Shown here piece by piece: positions 1 through 7,910 of a DNA stretch of 43,300 bases. Position numbers and translations under genes: made by a program. The stretch comes from Candidatus Methanophaga sp. AG-394-G06 (GTDB taxonomy: Archaea; Halobacteriota; Syntropharchaeia; Alkanophagales; Methanospirareceae), in assembly GCA_009903405.1 (NCBI GenBank), contig PRCZ01000009.1, positions 1 through 43,300 on the forward strand, read 5' to 3'. Below the pieces are notes generated by a model. It was not told the DNA's origin. It saw only the letters and a program-made list of their open reading frames with translations, and did not search any database. How positions within the stretch are numbered: the first letter of the stretch is position 1; each line of letters starts with the position of its first letter.

Positions 1-2
1 GT

Positions 3-142
3 ATAGCGGTTATGCATGAAGCAAAAGAGTTATTCGGCGAAAAGGGCTTTGTATTTAAAGTACAAAATTCATTTAATTTTAGGTGCAAAAGCTTTGAAAA
101 TCGAAAGGTTTATATAAAAGAAAAAATCGAAAGGAATTTTTA
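3..142 (+). CDS. possible 3' end of a truncated upstream gene
   Basis: One frame stays open from the window edge to a TAG at 140-142, giving about 46 residues with a plausible composition (IAVMHEAKELFGEKGF near its start). It has no recognisable domain. The BRE/TATA promoter of the next gene lies inside its last third, which argues against the whole stretch being coding. It could be the tail of a gene that starts outside the window, or chance. Sequence to the left would decide. Confidence 0.25.
101..118 (+). promoter_or_regulatory. archaeal BRE/TATA promoter for the 192-1560 operon
   Basis: A purine-rich BRE-like stretch (tcgaaagg) is followed directly by tttatataa. Initiation about 25 bases downstream would leave a leader of roughly 50 nt before the first gene. 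The BRE core resembles those at 4591 and, on the other strand, 37132. Confidence 0.55.
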
Positions 143-191
143 GATAACCAATAGTTATTTAAGAGAAGATGGAATTAACCTTAATATAACC

Positions 192-785
192 ATGAGTGAA
201 AAGAAATTGGATAGTACAAATGTGGTGATTTTAGCAAAAAGTCATAATCCTACGATAGTTTCCAAAGATTGGATTATTAAAAAGAAAGTCTTGGAGGAGC
301 CTATAACCAATTTCGTTCCCACGCCCCCTTTTTCTATGGTTGAAAACAATGAGTTGAACATTCATGTGGATTTAAATAGGATGCAGATAACTATAAAAAA
401 AGTAGAGCAATCTGTTATCGATAAACTACTCATAGCCATTAAAAATTATGTCAGCAATTTATCCGAAACACCATACACGGCCATAGGTTTCAACTTTTCA
501 TATCGGGTGATAACTGAGGAGAGCGTGGAAAATATTTTCTCACCAGAGGTAGGAAAATTTAGGAAAGCATTTTCAGAAAATTATAGAATCGGAGGGGCAA
601 TACGTTTCAACTTTGAGGATTTTATCGCTATGGCGAACTTACCCCCGGATGAAAAGGTGTTAGCAAATTTTAATTTCCACTCGAATATAAAAGGGGGGAG
701 TGGGGAGGTTTTGGAAAAATTGAAGTCTTACCATGCGACAATGAGAAAAGCTGAAGAGGTATTGGAGGTATTGTTTGATGGTTAA
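192..785 (+). CDS. hypothetical protein, first gene of an accessory operon
   Basis: A 197-residue protein of unknown function with no signal peptide or membrane segment. The N-terminal 40 residues contain NPTIVSKDWI and a proline-rich PTPPFSM linker. The centre (about 55-110) alternates predicted strands and a helix, and there is a GFNFSYRV segment near 98-105. Near residue 160 comes NFNFHSNIKGG, then a helical C-terminus. Its stop overlaps the next start by 8 bases, so the two are probably translationally coupled. I recognise no catalytic motif. It could be part of a defence or virus-derived module, but that is only a guess from its mobile-element-rich setting. Confidence 0.75.
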   Translation: MSEKKLDSTNVVILAKSHNPTIVSKDWIIKKKVLEEPITNFVPTPPFSMVENNELNIHVDLNRMQITIKKVEQSVIDKLLIAIKNYVSNLSETPYTAIGFNFSYRVITEESVENIFSPEVGKFRKAFSENYRIGGAIRFNFEDFIAMANLPPDEKVLANFNFHSNIKGGSGEVLEKLKSYHATMRKAEEVLEVLFDG

Positions 786-1377
786 TCACTTTAACATGGA
801 AACTGATGTAGGAACATTCTATGTCTCTAATCCATTCGCATTGATAATAGAAGATGTCGCAAAAAAAATTCCGAGTGTAAAAGCCCCTCAAGATACAGCG
901 ATTGGAATTGTAGAACCAACAGATGCTTTAAACCCAGCAAACGAAATTATTGGAGAAATTCTGGGAGCTATGGAAAAAGAGGGGCCAATGAGTAGGACGG
1001 TTACAGCATATAAGAATATAACACTGGAAGAAATGAGAGAGTCTATTGAAAATTGGGAAATATATGAAAAAGTGGAAGGGAACAGCGAAATAATCAATAT
1101 ATTAAGGACAGAGATTTCTATGTTGATGGATAAAGTTACTAATCTTGAGAGAAACATAACACCATTACTATCAAATATTGCAACACCAACTACTCCAGAG
1201 ATAGTGCTTGTTGAGGAGATGAGTAAGGAAACAGCTAAGGAAAAAGTATTAGATTACATACGGGAGCATAAAAAGACAGACATCGTAGAGTTACATAATA
1301 ATATCCACTGCGATATTGGGCCATTAGTTGAAATTATTGATGAATTGCGAATGGAAGGGAAAATAAGGGAGGATTAA
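778..1377 (+). CDS. hypothetical protein with C-terminal winged-helix-like domain
   Basis: I place the start at ATG 778, which overlaps the upstream stop; the ORF track begins one codon earlier at a TTG. The protein has 199 residues. The first half is acidic and unrecognised. Residues about 115-140 look coiled-coil-like (ILRTEISMLMDKVTNLERNI). The last 55 residues (AKEKVLDYIREHKKTDIVEL onward) have the helix-turn-helix-wing pattern of small archaeal winged-helix domains. DNA binding and autoregulation of the operon are therefore plausible inferences. It sits between two other small unknown genes with no gaps. Confidence 0.75.
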   Translation: MVNHFNMETDVGTFYVSNPFALIIEDVAKKIPSVKAPQDTAIGIVEPTDALNPANEIIGEILGAMEKEGPMSRTVTAYKNITLEEMRESIENWEIYEKVEGNSEIINILRTEISMLMDKVTNLERNITPLLSNIATPTTPEIVLVEEMSKETAKEKVLDYIREHKKTDIVELHNNIHCDIGPLVEIIDELRMEGKIRED

Positions 1378-1560
1378 ATGCCGACCCATAAAGAATTTAA
1401 TGATACAATAATCGGGGAAAAGATATATTGTGTCTTCGAGAAACAATCTACAAAACCTAAACGGGTTTCTACAAAAGGAAGGCATAATGCTCAAACAATA
1501 ACAATTAAGGGCAATCCTGCACGTGCTATAATTGTAAAAACGGTGAGGTATATTGATTAA
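1378..1560 (+). CDS. small hypothetical basic protein, third gene of operon
   Basis: A 60-residue basic protein whose ATG follows the upstream TAA directly, with a strong ribosome-binding site (gggagg) inside the end of the preceding gene. It contains many Lys, Arg and Thr residues and ends in a short beta-rich stretch (ARAIIVKTVRYID). No family is recognised. Tight packing and the good ribosome-binding site support it as a real gene. A small nucleic-acid-binding or antitoxin-like role is possible but unsupported. Confidence 0.6.
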   Translation: MPTHKEFNDTIIGEKIYCVFEKQSTKPKRVSTKGRHNAQTITIKGNPARAIIVKTVRYID

Positions 1561-1629
1561 GCCTTTTAATGATTGTATGACGCAATGCTTGCGTAAGCAA
1601 CTCCAACTACCTCGTTTTTCACAAATTAA

Positions 1630-1912
1630 CTAATTACAAGAACAAGTAGAAAAATCGGGACTAATCCCCAACTCATACATCTCGTGAATTACCACCACGA
1701 TATTATGTGCTATAAGCTTGCATAACAACTCATTCTTCTGTGCTATCCAGTTCTTCGATTTTAGCTTATCACCAAACTTCGTCTTCACCATCATAAACGT
1801 GGTCTCCACATTGCTTCGCTGGTGATAATGCGCCATGAACTCTTCTTTGTTCATCATAAAGTAATGGTACATCTTATTCCATATTCGTGAGCCCTTTGAC
1901 TTGCTCGTGGCG
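1630..1912 (-). pseudogene. C-terminal remnant of a DDE (IS4/IS5-type) transposase
   Basis: The minus strand encodes the end of a DDE transposase: MYHYFMMNKEEFMAHYHQRS, then NVETTFMMVKTKFGD, with the conserved Glu of the DDE triad in the NVE motif and a typical QKNELLCKLIAHNIVV tail. The frame stays open upstream of the listed ATG (KGSRIWNK precedes it), so the match reaches about 1912. Exactly there it meets the truncated DUF4139 gene on the other strand. The N-terminal two thirds and the distal inverted repeat are missing. It is a dead insertion-sequence fragment. Confidence 0.8.
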
Positions 1913-3085
1913 TTTGATTCCGTGATTGAGGTAGTGGAGCAGAATTACCAGTATGACCTGGTCAGCAAGGATAAGATACTGAAGAAATACATCAACAAAG
2001 ACATAGTGGCTTATCTGACATACGGCGACAAAAAGGAGATGATTGAAGGTACACTGCTTAGTTACAGCGGGGACCAACTAATCATAAGAGATAAAGAGGG
2101 TCTGATTCAGATCATAGATTCAAATACTCTGGTACTGCCTGAGCTACCGGAAGGACTAATAACAAATCCGACACTGGTGTGGATCCTAAACGTCACAGAA
2201 AGTAGGAATCATACTCTGGAGCTCTCCTATATGACCTCCGGTATGTCTTGGGATGCAGACTACGTTATTGTTACAAACAGGAATGATACGAAACTTGATT
2301 TGAATGGCTGGGTTACTGTCACAAATAATGCGGGCACCACATTCAAGGACACCGCCCTTAAGCTTGTTGCCGGAGATGTGCATCGGGCGCCGGAAGAGGT
2401 GGTTGAGTGGGTGATATGTAGAGAAAAGGTAGCGGCTCCTGGAGCAAGTCAATTCGTGGAGGAGGCGTTGTTTGAGTACCACATGTATGACTTACAAAGA
2501 AGAACAACGTTAAAGAACAACGAACAGAAACAGATTTCGCTGTTGGAGGCGACGGATGTCGATGTCAAGAAGGAATACGTATATGATGATATACCCCGCT
2601 GGTGGTGGTATGGAAGCGACTGGTCGGACACAAGCGAAAAGAAGGTTGATGTGATGCTTAATTTCAACAATAGTGAGGGCAATAATCTGGGTATCCCACT
2701 ACCGAAGGGGACAGTTCGCGTGTTCACGAACGACAAAGCGGGCAAGCTGCAGTTTATAGGTGAGGATTTGATAGACCATACGCCGAAGGACGAGACAATA
2801 AGTCTATTCATTGGACAGGTATTTGACATAGTCGGTGAGCGGACGCAGATGGACTTCAATAAAAGCGCAAACTGGTATGTATATGAGTGGGCGGTGAATC
2901 TCAGGAACCACAAGGACGCGGACATTGTGGTCACGGTCGTTGAGCGGACCAGCGGAGACTGGGGGATAACAAAAGAGAACTATAATCATACAAAGGTGTC
3001 TAACAATGAAATCGAGTGGCAGGTTCCGGTAAAAGCTAATTCTGAAAGCACTCTAACATATACCATAAGATACAAGAGATGGTGA
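1901..3085 (+). pseudogene. 5'-truncated DUF4139-domain protein
   Basis: The reading frame carries the central and C-terminal part of a DUF4139 protein: EQNYQYDLVSKDKILKKYI near the start, LELSYMTSGMSWDADYVI and LVAGDVHRAP in the middle, and a beta-rich C-terminus. Family members normally begin with a signal peptide and about 80 further residues ahead of the EQNYxYDL segment. Here those are absent and the frame runs into the transposase remnant. The listed TTG start lies in that remnant, so the gene is probably a chimeric leftover lacking its export signal. If it is expressed, the product would be cytosolic. The remaining body has no internal stop, suggesting recent damage. Function of the family is not established. 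Confidence 0.7.
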
Positions 3086-3113
3086 TTCTAGGATGATGAG
3101 GTGCTTGGAACAA

Positions 3114-4493
3114 TCATGTTCTTGCACTCCTAACAAAATTCGGGGCAAATTCCGTATAAGAAGCCGCATGCAGATGAGCAAAAGAAGCAAGACAGTTCTT
3201 TGATATGATACCATCCATGCCATCTTTTATACCTTCGCCCCGGATCATTTTATAGGCGAAATCAACGTTTGATTCGAGTTTTATAGTAGAATGATGGAAT
3301 TCATGCCCTTTAAACCGGCTGCCCTTTTCCCCTATGATACAATCCCGCTGGAGTTCGCATTCTATATAGTTTACTACCCTCTTCTCTTCAAATCGCACGG
3401 ATCCGTTTATCACACCACAGAGCTCAAAACAGTCGCCCTTATATTCGAGCTCGTCCATTAGATACATCAACCCGCCACATTCTGCATATATAACACCATA
3501 GCCATCGTAAAAGTCTTTTATGGCGTTACGCATCTGCGTGTTCGATGAAAGCGTATCGGCATAAATCTCGGGAAAGCCGCCACCGATATACACCGCACCC
3601 ACACCGTCCGGAAGCTGTTTATCCCTTATAGGACTAAAATATACGAGTTCCGCACCTGCCTGAACGAGTAGATCCAATGTATCCTGATAATAAAAATTGA
3701 ACGCCACATCAAATGCAACAGCAATCTTGACGTCTGCCAGTGCACTCTTGCCCGCGTGAAATATCTTTGCCTCCGGCATTTTCTGCGTTCGCGCCGATTT
3801 CGCAACATCTAAAAACGCATTTAGATCGACATATTCCTCCACCGCTGCCCTTATCGTATCCAAAACGGTGTTAAACTCGCTCCCACCGGTTTCACATTCC
3901 GTAGCAGTAATCAAGCCGAGATGCCTCATAGAGATTCTCAAGTCGCTCTTACGTGGGATTTTACCGATAACGTTTACACCACAATACTTCGCTACTGCCT
4001 TCTCCGCCTTATCGCCATGTCTTTCGCTTCCAATATTGTTTAAAATCACCGCTGCGATCTGTACTTCGGGATCGAAACTTTTATAGCCGCTAACGACCGC
4101 AGCAACACTCCGCGTGATGCTGCCTGCATCAATTACCAGTATAACCGGGCAGTCTAAGATCTTTGCTATCTGTGCGGTACTTCCAACATCGTCAAAATAA
4201 TTCAAACCTTCATAAAGCCCCCTTACGCCTTCTATTATCGCAATGTCCGCACCGTTACAATTCCTCGTATATATCTCCTTTACTACGTCAGGTGGCATCA
4301 AGAAACCGTCCAGATTACGCGAGGGTCTACCCGAAACTAATGTGTGAAAGCCCGGGTCTATATAATCAAGTCCTACCTTGAACCCCTGAACCTCAAGCCC
4401 CATTGCCCGCAATGCACCTAATAGTCCGATACACACCGTAGTCTTACCTGCTGAGCTTCTATCGCCTGCAATCAGTACCCTCGGGATGCTCAT
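3114..4493 (-). CDS. cbiA/cfbB: cobyrinate / Ni-sirohydrochlorin a,c-diamide synthase
   Basis: A 459-residue glutamine-dependent amidotransferase that amidates the a and c acetate side chains of a corrinoid or of Ni-sirohydrochlorin. The N-terminal ATPase domain has the P-loop variant AGDRSSAGKTT (10-19) and GVRGLYEG. The C-terminal class I glutaminase domain has the nucleophile in YAECGGLMYL (Cys339) and a late HLHAASY histidine motif. Length and domain order match the CbiA/CobB/CfbB family. In methanogen relatives this enzyme can serve cobamide or F430 synthesis, and sequence reading alone does not separate them. A CbiB homologue and a NifH-like protein occur elsewhere in the window. It converges on the DUF4139 remnant and diverges from the FKBP gene. 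Confidence 0.9.
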   Translation of the reverse strand: MSIPRVLIAGDRSSAGKTTVCIGLLGALRAMGLEVQGFKVGLDYIDPGFHTLVSGRPSRNLDGFLMPPDVVKEIYTRNCNGADIAIIEGVRGLYEGLNYFDDVGSTAQIAKILDCPVILVIDAGSITRSVAAVVSGYKSFDPEVQIAAVILNNIGSERHGDKAEKAVAKYCGVNVIGKIPRKSDLRISMRHLGLITATECETGGSEFNTVLDTIRAAVEEYVDLNAFLDVAKSARTQKMPEAKIFHAGKSALADVKIAVAFDVAFNFYYQDTLDLLVQAGAELVYFSPIRDKQLPDGVGAVYIGGGFPEIYADTLSSNTQMRNAIKDFYDGYGVIYAECGGLMYLMDELEYKGDCFELCGVINGSVRFEEKRVVNYIECELQRDCIIGEKGSRFKGHEFHHSTIKLESNVDFAYKMIRGEGIKDGMDGIISKNCLASFAHLHAASYTEFAPNFVRSART

Positions 4494-4590
4494 AGCTCTA
4501 ACCTCCGATCTATTTGAATATCATCGTGAATCCACACAGATATATTGTCTGTCATGCTTGTATAAAGGAGGCATAGCATTTTAAGTTAAA

Positions 4591-4610
4591 AAATCGAAAA
4601 GCTTTTATAC
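4591..4610 (+). promoter_or_regulatory. BRE/TATA promoter of the FKBP gene
   Basis: The segment aaatcgaaaagcttttatac joins a BRE-like aaatcgaaaag to a TATA-like cttttatac. The ATG lies about 46 bases beyond the box. Nearly the same 20 bases occur on the minus strand at 37132-37111 next to the IS1634-like element. Confidence 0.6.
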
Positions 4611-4655
4611 TCCAAAGACCGGTAATAGCTACATAGTGAAAGGAGAAAAGGAAGA

Positions 4656-5084
4656 ATGGCTCAGGCGAAAATCGGTGATACGGTTAAGGTTCACTACACG
4701 GGCAAGTTTGGCGATGGTATGGTGTTTGATACTTCCATTGACGATGAACCACTGGAATTTAGAATAGGCGAAAGTCAGGTAATACCTGGCTTTGAGGAGG
4801 CAGTAGTAGGAATGAATCCGGGCGAAACGAAAACCGTCAATATTCCGGTGGATAAAGCATACGGCCCACATCGTGATGATTTGGTACAGGTAGTAGATAG
4901 AAAAGAACTCCCGGCGAACTTGAAACCTGAGATCGGACAACCGTTAGAAGGGCGTCAACCCGATGGCGAAATAGTTGTAGCCACTGTGATTGATATCACG
5001 GAATCGCGCGTGACGTTAGATGCAAACCATCCTTTGGCTGGTAAAAGCCTTACTTTTGAAATCCAGCTCATAGAGATTGTCTAA
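4656..5084 (+). CDS. FKBP-type peptidyl-prolyl cis-trans isomerase (SlyD-like)
   Basis: A 142-residue archaeal short-type FKBP that catalyses prolyl isomerisation and acts as a folding chaperone in the cytoplasm. The FKBP core is clear: VKVHYTGKFGDGMVFDTS (10-27), QVIPGFEEAVVGMNPGE (about 41-57) and KAYGPHRDD. The insert-in-flap domain spans about residues 75-125 (RKELPANLKP through TVIDITESRVTLD), and the core closes with HPLAGKSLTFEIQL. A strong purine-rich ribosome-binding region (aaaggagaaaaggaag) precedes the start. The next gene begins 2 bases after the stop, so the two are probably cotranscribed. Confidence 0.93.
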   Translation: MAQAKIGDTVKVHYTGKFGDGMVFDTSIDDEPLEFRIGESQVIPGFEEAVVGMNPGETKTVNIPVDKAYGPHRDDLVQVVDRKELPANLKPEIGQPLEGRQPDGEIVVATVIDITESRVTLDANHPLAGKSLTFEIQLIEIV

Positions 5085-5086
5085 TA

Positions 5087-5821
5087 ATGATATGGCAAGA
5101 GGAGAAAGAGGAGCTTGGAAAAGAAATAACTCGCTTGCTATACGAGAAGGGGCTAATTAAAACCTGGTATCGCGATAATCCGGATGGTTGGACGCTCATT
5201 TCTGGCTTATGGAGCCCTTTCTACATACAATTAAGACCTCTCGCTTCTTATCCTGAACTCTTACGAAGGGTGGGTTATGCACTCGGGAAAATAATCAAAG
5301 AGGAATGTAAAGCGGTAAATAAAGTGGTAGGCGTAGCAATGACGGGAATACCCATTGCCTGCACCTTGCAGGGAGACTTACCCGCGCTATGGACGAGAAA
5401 GATAGGCGCTAGGTCCTTAGACGAATTCAAAAAAAACATTCGAAGTTATGGTGAACATACGTTGGTAGAGGGTGAGTTAGAAAATGGCGACCAGATAGCG
5501 GTTATTGATGATCTGGCGACAAAATTTAATTCCAAACTCGTTGCTATTGAGCAGATAAACTACGAAACGAAGAAGAGGGGTTTAAAAGTTGAATGTGAAG
5601 AGGTGGTTGTTTTGTTAGACCGCGAGCAAGGAGCTGCGGATGTGGCGAGACAGTATGGTATTTCTTTTCATTCGCTCATTCCATTTAAATCAAAGGGGGT
5701 TGAATGGCTAAAATCATCGCTATCCGAGATCGAATACGAGGTCATTACAGAATATCTACGTGACGGTGAGAAATATCAGGATACTGAAGTTCAAAAGGGG
5801 TTATATAAGTTATGTTTTTAA
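5087..5821 (+). CDS. orotate phosphoribosyltransferase-like protein
   Basis: A 244-residue type I phosphoribosyltransferase-fold protein. The N-terminal half resembles archaeal PyrE (LLYEKGLIKT, SGLWSPFYIQLRPLASYPEL), followed by a VGVAMTGIPIA phosphate-loop region. The PRPP-binding segment reads QIAVIDDLATKF, where active orotate PRTases normally have a D-D/E-V-x-T-T-G pattern. The two acidic residues and one Thr remain but the TTG is changed. The length exceeds a plain PyrE by about 50 residues. It may be a bona fide PyrE with a divergent loop or a paralogue with another base or a regulatory role. Confidence 0.75.
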   Translation: MIWQEEKEELGKEITRLLYEKGLIKTWYRDNPDGWTLISGLWSPFYIQLRPLASYPELLRRVGYALGKIIKEECKAVNKVVGVAMTGIPIACTLQGDLPALWTRKIGARSLDEFKKNIRSYGEHTLVEGELENGDQIAVIDDLATKFNSKLVAIEQINYETKKRGLKVECEEVVVLLDREQGAADVARQYGISFHSLIPFKSKGVEWLKSSLSEIEYEVITEYLRDGEKYQDTEVQKGLYKLCF

Positions 5822-5830
5822 CTGGATAAA

Positions 5831-6397
5831 CTACTCAAGCCCTTCCAAGCCATAATAAAATCGTTTCAACTTCGCTTTGCCTCTCGTGAGCATGAAATTC
5901 GCCTTCTGTACAATATACGCCATATAGGTCTCACTGCAAAATATCTCATTATCTTTACCCAGCGGCACATCCATTCTCTCCGTGCTCATTATCTCTACCA
6001 TCACCTTTCCATTATCCTTTGAAATCGCTTTTATACCGCTGTATTTAAAGCCTGATTCGATCGCTATCCTTAACAATGTCTTCGCCTTCTCTAAACCTCT
6101 GCACGAGACGTGCAATATCGGTGATTGCGATATTAGCCATATCTCCCCTTTTTTTGGCGTCTTTATCGCTTCTGATACTTCTTCCTTCGTTACCGCACGA
6201 TGCCACTTGCCTATAAACTCTGCCTCCCTCTTCGCTCCTATCTCAGGAATGCAAATCAAAGCGACCCGTCCAGAGCAACTGCTAGTTGTATAGAAATTGT
6301 CGAGACGGTTTAGCACCCCTATTATCTCTGCCACTTCTTCATCTGCGCCCCTTATACGCAACCGCTCAAGCGCCTTCTTCTTCTGCTCTTCAAACAT
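5831..6397 (-). CDS. taw3: tRNA wybutosine-synthesis methyltransferase Taw3/TYW3-like
   Basis: A 188-residue TYW3-family protein, which N-methylates 4-demethylwyosine at position 37 of tRNA-Phe in the wyosine pathway. The family signature is intact: NFYTTSSCSGRVALI (about 34-48), the HVSCRGLEKAKTLL segment and GFKYSGIKAISKDNGKVMVE. A Trm5-type methyltransferase, which makes the m1G37 precursor, is encoded at the far end of the window. The gene is divergent from the antiporter operon and ends 9 bases from the converging phosphoribosyltransferase gene. Confidence 0.9.
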   Translation of the reverse strand: MFEEQKKKALERLRIRGADEEVAEIIGVLNRLDNFYTTSSCSGRVALICIPEIGAKREAEFIGKWHRAVTKEEVSEAIKTPKKGEIWLISQSPILHVSCRGLEKAKTLLRIAIESGFKYSGIKAISKDNGKVMVEIMSTERMDVPLGKDNEIFCSETYMAYIVQKANFMLTRGKAKLKRFYYGLEGLE

Positions 6398-6425
6398 TTT
6401 ATAGTTATCATAGAACAGAAAAATT

Positions 6426-6443
6426 CCGAAACTTATTTATATT
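6426..6443 (+). promoter_or_regulatory. probable BRE/TATA promoter of the antiporter operon
   Basis: ccgaaact followed by tatttatatt lies between the divergent taw3 and mrpF starts, 56 bases ahead of the mrpF ATG. It is the only clear TATA-like box on the plus strand in this gap. Confidence 0.5.
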
Positions 6444-6498
6444 ACCTCCTCGACTACCTATACTTAGAGGATAATACATAAGCCAAAAAGAGCGAAAA

Positions 6499-6786
6499 AT
6501 GATAGAACCGGAAGCAATGCTAACGATATTCTTGGCGACTGCGCTGTTAATCGTAGTCACGATAATTCTGGCCTTATACCGCGCTACTGTTGGTCCCGAG
6601 GTATACAATCGTGTGGCGGCGGTGAATGTAATAGGGACAAAAACAATCGTTCTCTTAGTGATTATAGGCTATATATTCGAAAGGCCTCTGTTCTTTGACA
6701 TTTCTCTTCTTTATGCGCTGTTAAATTTCATTGGTACATTAGCATTCGCGAAATATTTAGAGAGGGGTGAAGTATGGTCGAGCTAA
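6499..6786 (+). CDS. mrpF: Mrp/Mnh Na+/H+ antiporter subunit F
   Basis: A 95-residue membrane protein with three transmembrane helices (about 8-28, 36-58, 63-82). It has the MrpF pattern RATVGPEVYNRVAAVNVIGT in the first loop followed by an ILLYALLNFIGTLAFAKYL-like end. In the Mrp complex MrpF is one of the small subunits that, with E and G, couples to the antiporter core. It overlaps the next gene by 13 bases and starts a seven-gene run. Confidence 0.9.
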   Translation: MIEPEAMLTIFLATALLIVVTIILALYRATVGPEVYNRVAAVNVIGTKTIVLLVIIGYIFERPLFFDISLLYALLNFIGTLAFAKYLERGEVWSS

Positions 6787-7133
6787 TAGAGACAATCTTA
6801 CTACCTGTTGTGGTATTATTCCTGGCTGCAGGCGTATTCTTTATGCTTGCAGGTGCAATAGGGTTACTGAGATTGCCCGACTTCTACACGCGGCTTCATG
6901 CGACCGGGAAGTGCGACACGCTAGGTGAAGTCCTTATTATTTTCGGGTTGCTGTTATACGATATTTACTATTATAGCCCGGGAGCGGAACTCTCGGTGCA
7001 ACTTGTACCTGTGAAGCTGCTGTTTTTAATTTGTTTCATTTTCCTCGCCAATCCAACGGCGACACATGCGATAATGAAAGCCGCTTATAATACCGGTGTG
7101 AAGCCCTGGAAGAAAGGGGATAGGAGGATGTGA
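6774..7133 (+). CDS. mrpG: Mrp/Mnh Na+/H+ antiporter subunit G
   Basis: A 119-residue membrane protein of the MrpG/PhaG family with three hydrophobic helices. The diagnostic motif GAIGLLRLPDFYTRLHATGK lies at about 27-46, followed by DTLGEVLIIFGLLL and a late FLANPTATHAIMKAAY segment. It overlaps both neighbours, starting inside mrpF and ending over the mrpE start, so expression is coupled. Family role is structural support of cation/proton antiport in the cell membrane. Confidence 0.93.
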   Translation: MVELIETILLPVVVLFLAAGVFFMLAGAIGLLRLPDFYTRLHATGKCDTLGEVLIIFGLLLYDIYYYSPGAELSVQLVPVKLLFLICFIFLANPTATHAIMKAAYNTGVKPWKKGDRRM

Positions 7134-7654
7134 AGGTGGGCGAAAAGAGTAGTGCTAAATCGGGAAAAGGATTTGGGATATTCGTAACGTTTTGTGTCAT
7201 GTTTCTGTTCTGGGTTCTTCTATCGGGAATTCTCGATCCCATTCACGTCGGAGCGGGCATAATCTGCAGCGTGATTGTCGCTTTAATCTCTCATGACCTG
7301 CTGGTGACGCAAAAGTGGGATAAGGTGCTACGGAAATCCGGTAAGTTCATTATATATGTCGTCTGGGAGTTGTGGCAGATATTACTGGCGAACTTTGATG
7401 TTGCATATCGAGTTCTACATCCGAAGATGCCGATAGACCCGTTGGTAATAGAATTTGATACGTCTTTGAGGAGCGATCTCGCTATTGTTACTTTAGCTAA
7501 TTCCATCACCCTGACCCCGGGAACGATAACGATAAATATAGATCAGGAGAAGGGCAGGTTTCAGGTACATGCAATAGCGCAGAAGCCCGCGGATGCACTC
7601 CTAGTGGACAAGACGATGCAGGAGAAGGTAGCTAAGGTGTTTATGGAAGAGTGA
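7130..7654 (+). CDS. mrpE: Mrp/Mnh Na+/H+ antiporter subunit E
   Basis: A 174-residue MrpE-family protein. It begins at a GTG overlapping the mrpG stop; a second in-frame GTG lies two codons on. Two N-terminal membrane helices (about 14-34 and 40-58) are followed by the family segment VVWELWQILLANFDVAYRVL and the conserved ANSITLTPGTITINID near 120-135. A short cytoplasmic tail follows. Its position after F and G matches partial Mrp operons in archaea. Confidence 0.92.
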   Translation: MKVGEKSSAKSGKGFGIFVTFCVMFLFWVLLSGILDPIHVGAGIICSVIVALISHDLLVTQKWDKVLRKSGKFIIYVVWELWQILLANFDVAYRVLHPKMPIDPLVIEFDTSLRSDLAIVTLANSITLTPGTITINIDQEKGRFQVHAIAQKPADALLVDKTMQEKVAKVFMEE

Positions 7655-7664
7655 TAAAAAGAAG

Positions 7665-7910
7665 ATGATATGGCAGCTTGATCTCGCACTGTTGTTTCTG
7701 ATTGTGATAATCGCGATAGTAACGATAACAGTGAGAGACCTCTTGAGTGCAATTATGCTCTTATGTGCTTATAGTTTCCTGATGGCGTTGGTCTGGGTGG
7801 AGATGCATTCAGTGGATGTTGCATTTACAGAGGCTGCTGTTGGTGCAGGGGCAACCACGGCATTTTTAATCGCTGCATTATCCAGGACTAAGAGGTGGGA
7901 GAAGAAATGA
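7665..7910 (+). CDS. DUF4040 / MbhD-like antiporter subunit
   Basis: An 81-residue membrane protein matching the DUF4040/MbhD-type module, which in bacterial MrpA is part of the C-terminal extension and in archaeal Mbh/Mrp complexes is a separate subunit. Three hydrophobic segments are visible, with DLLSAIMLLCAYSFLMAL and the signature VDVAFTEAAVGAGATTAF (about 50-67). The gene ends in an ATGA overlap with the next one. The charge-bearing FTEAAVGAG helix is the conserved element of this family. Confidence 0.88.
   Translation: MIWQLDLALLFLIVIIAIVTITVRDLLSAIMLLCAYSFLMALVWVEMHSVDVAFTEAAVGAGATTAFLIAALSRTKRWEKK

Noticed and set aside
888-1157. Minus-strand ORF of 89 aa in the first operon
   Set aside because: Antisense to the coupled second gene and without its own start signals.
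2449-2934. Minus-strand ORF of 161 aa within the DUF4139 remnant
   Set aside because: Antisense to recognisable DUF4139 sequence, with no ribosome-binding site or domain.
3114-4493. Firm assignment of the amidotransferase to F430 synthesis (CfbB)
   Set aside because: CbiA and CfbB are not separable by eye, and a cobamide-related gene is also in the window; both names are kept.
7895-7906. GTG start for the MbhE-like subunit
   Set aside because: The ATG in ATGA overlap with the preceding stop has the ribosome-binding site gaggtgggag at the right distance, and the GTG lies within that site.
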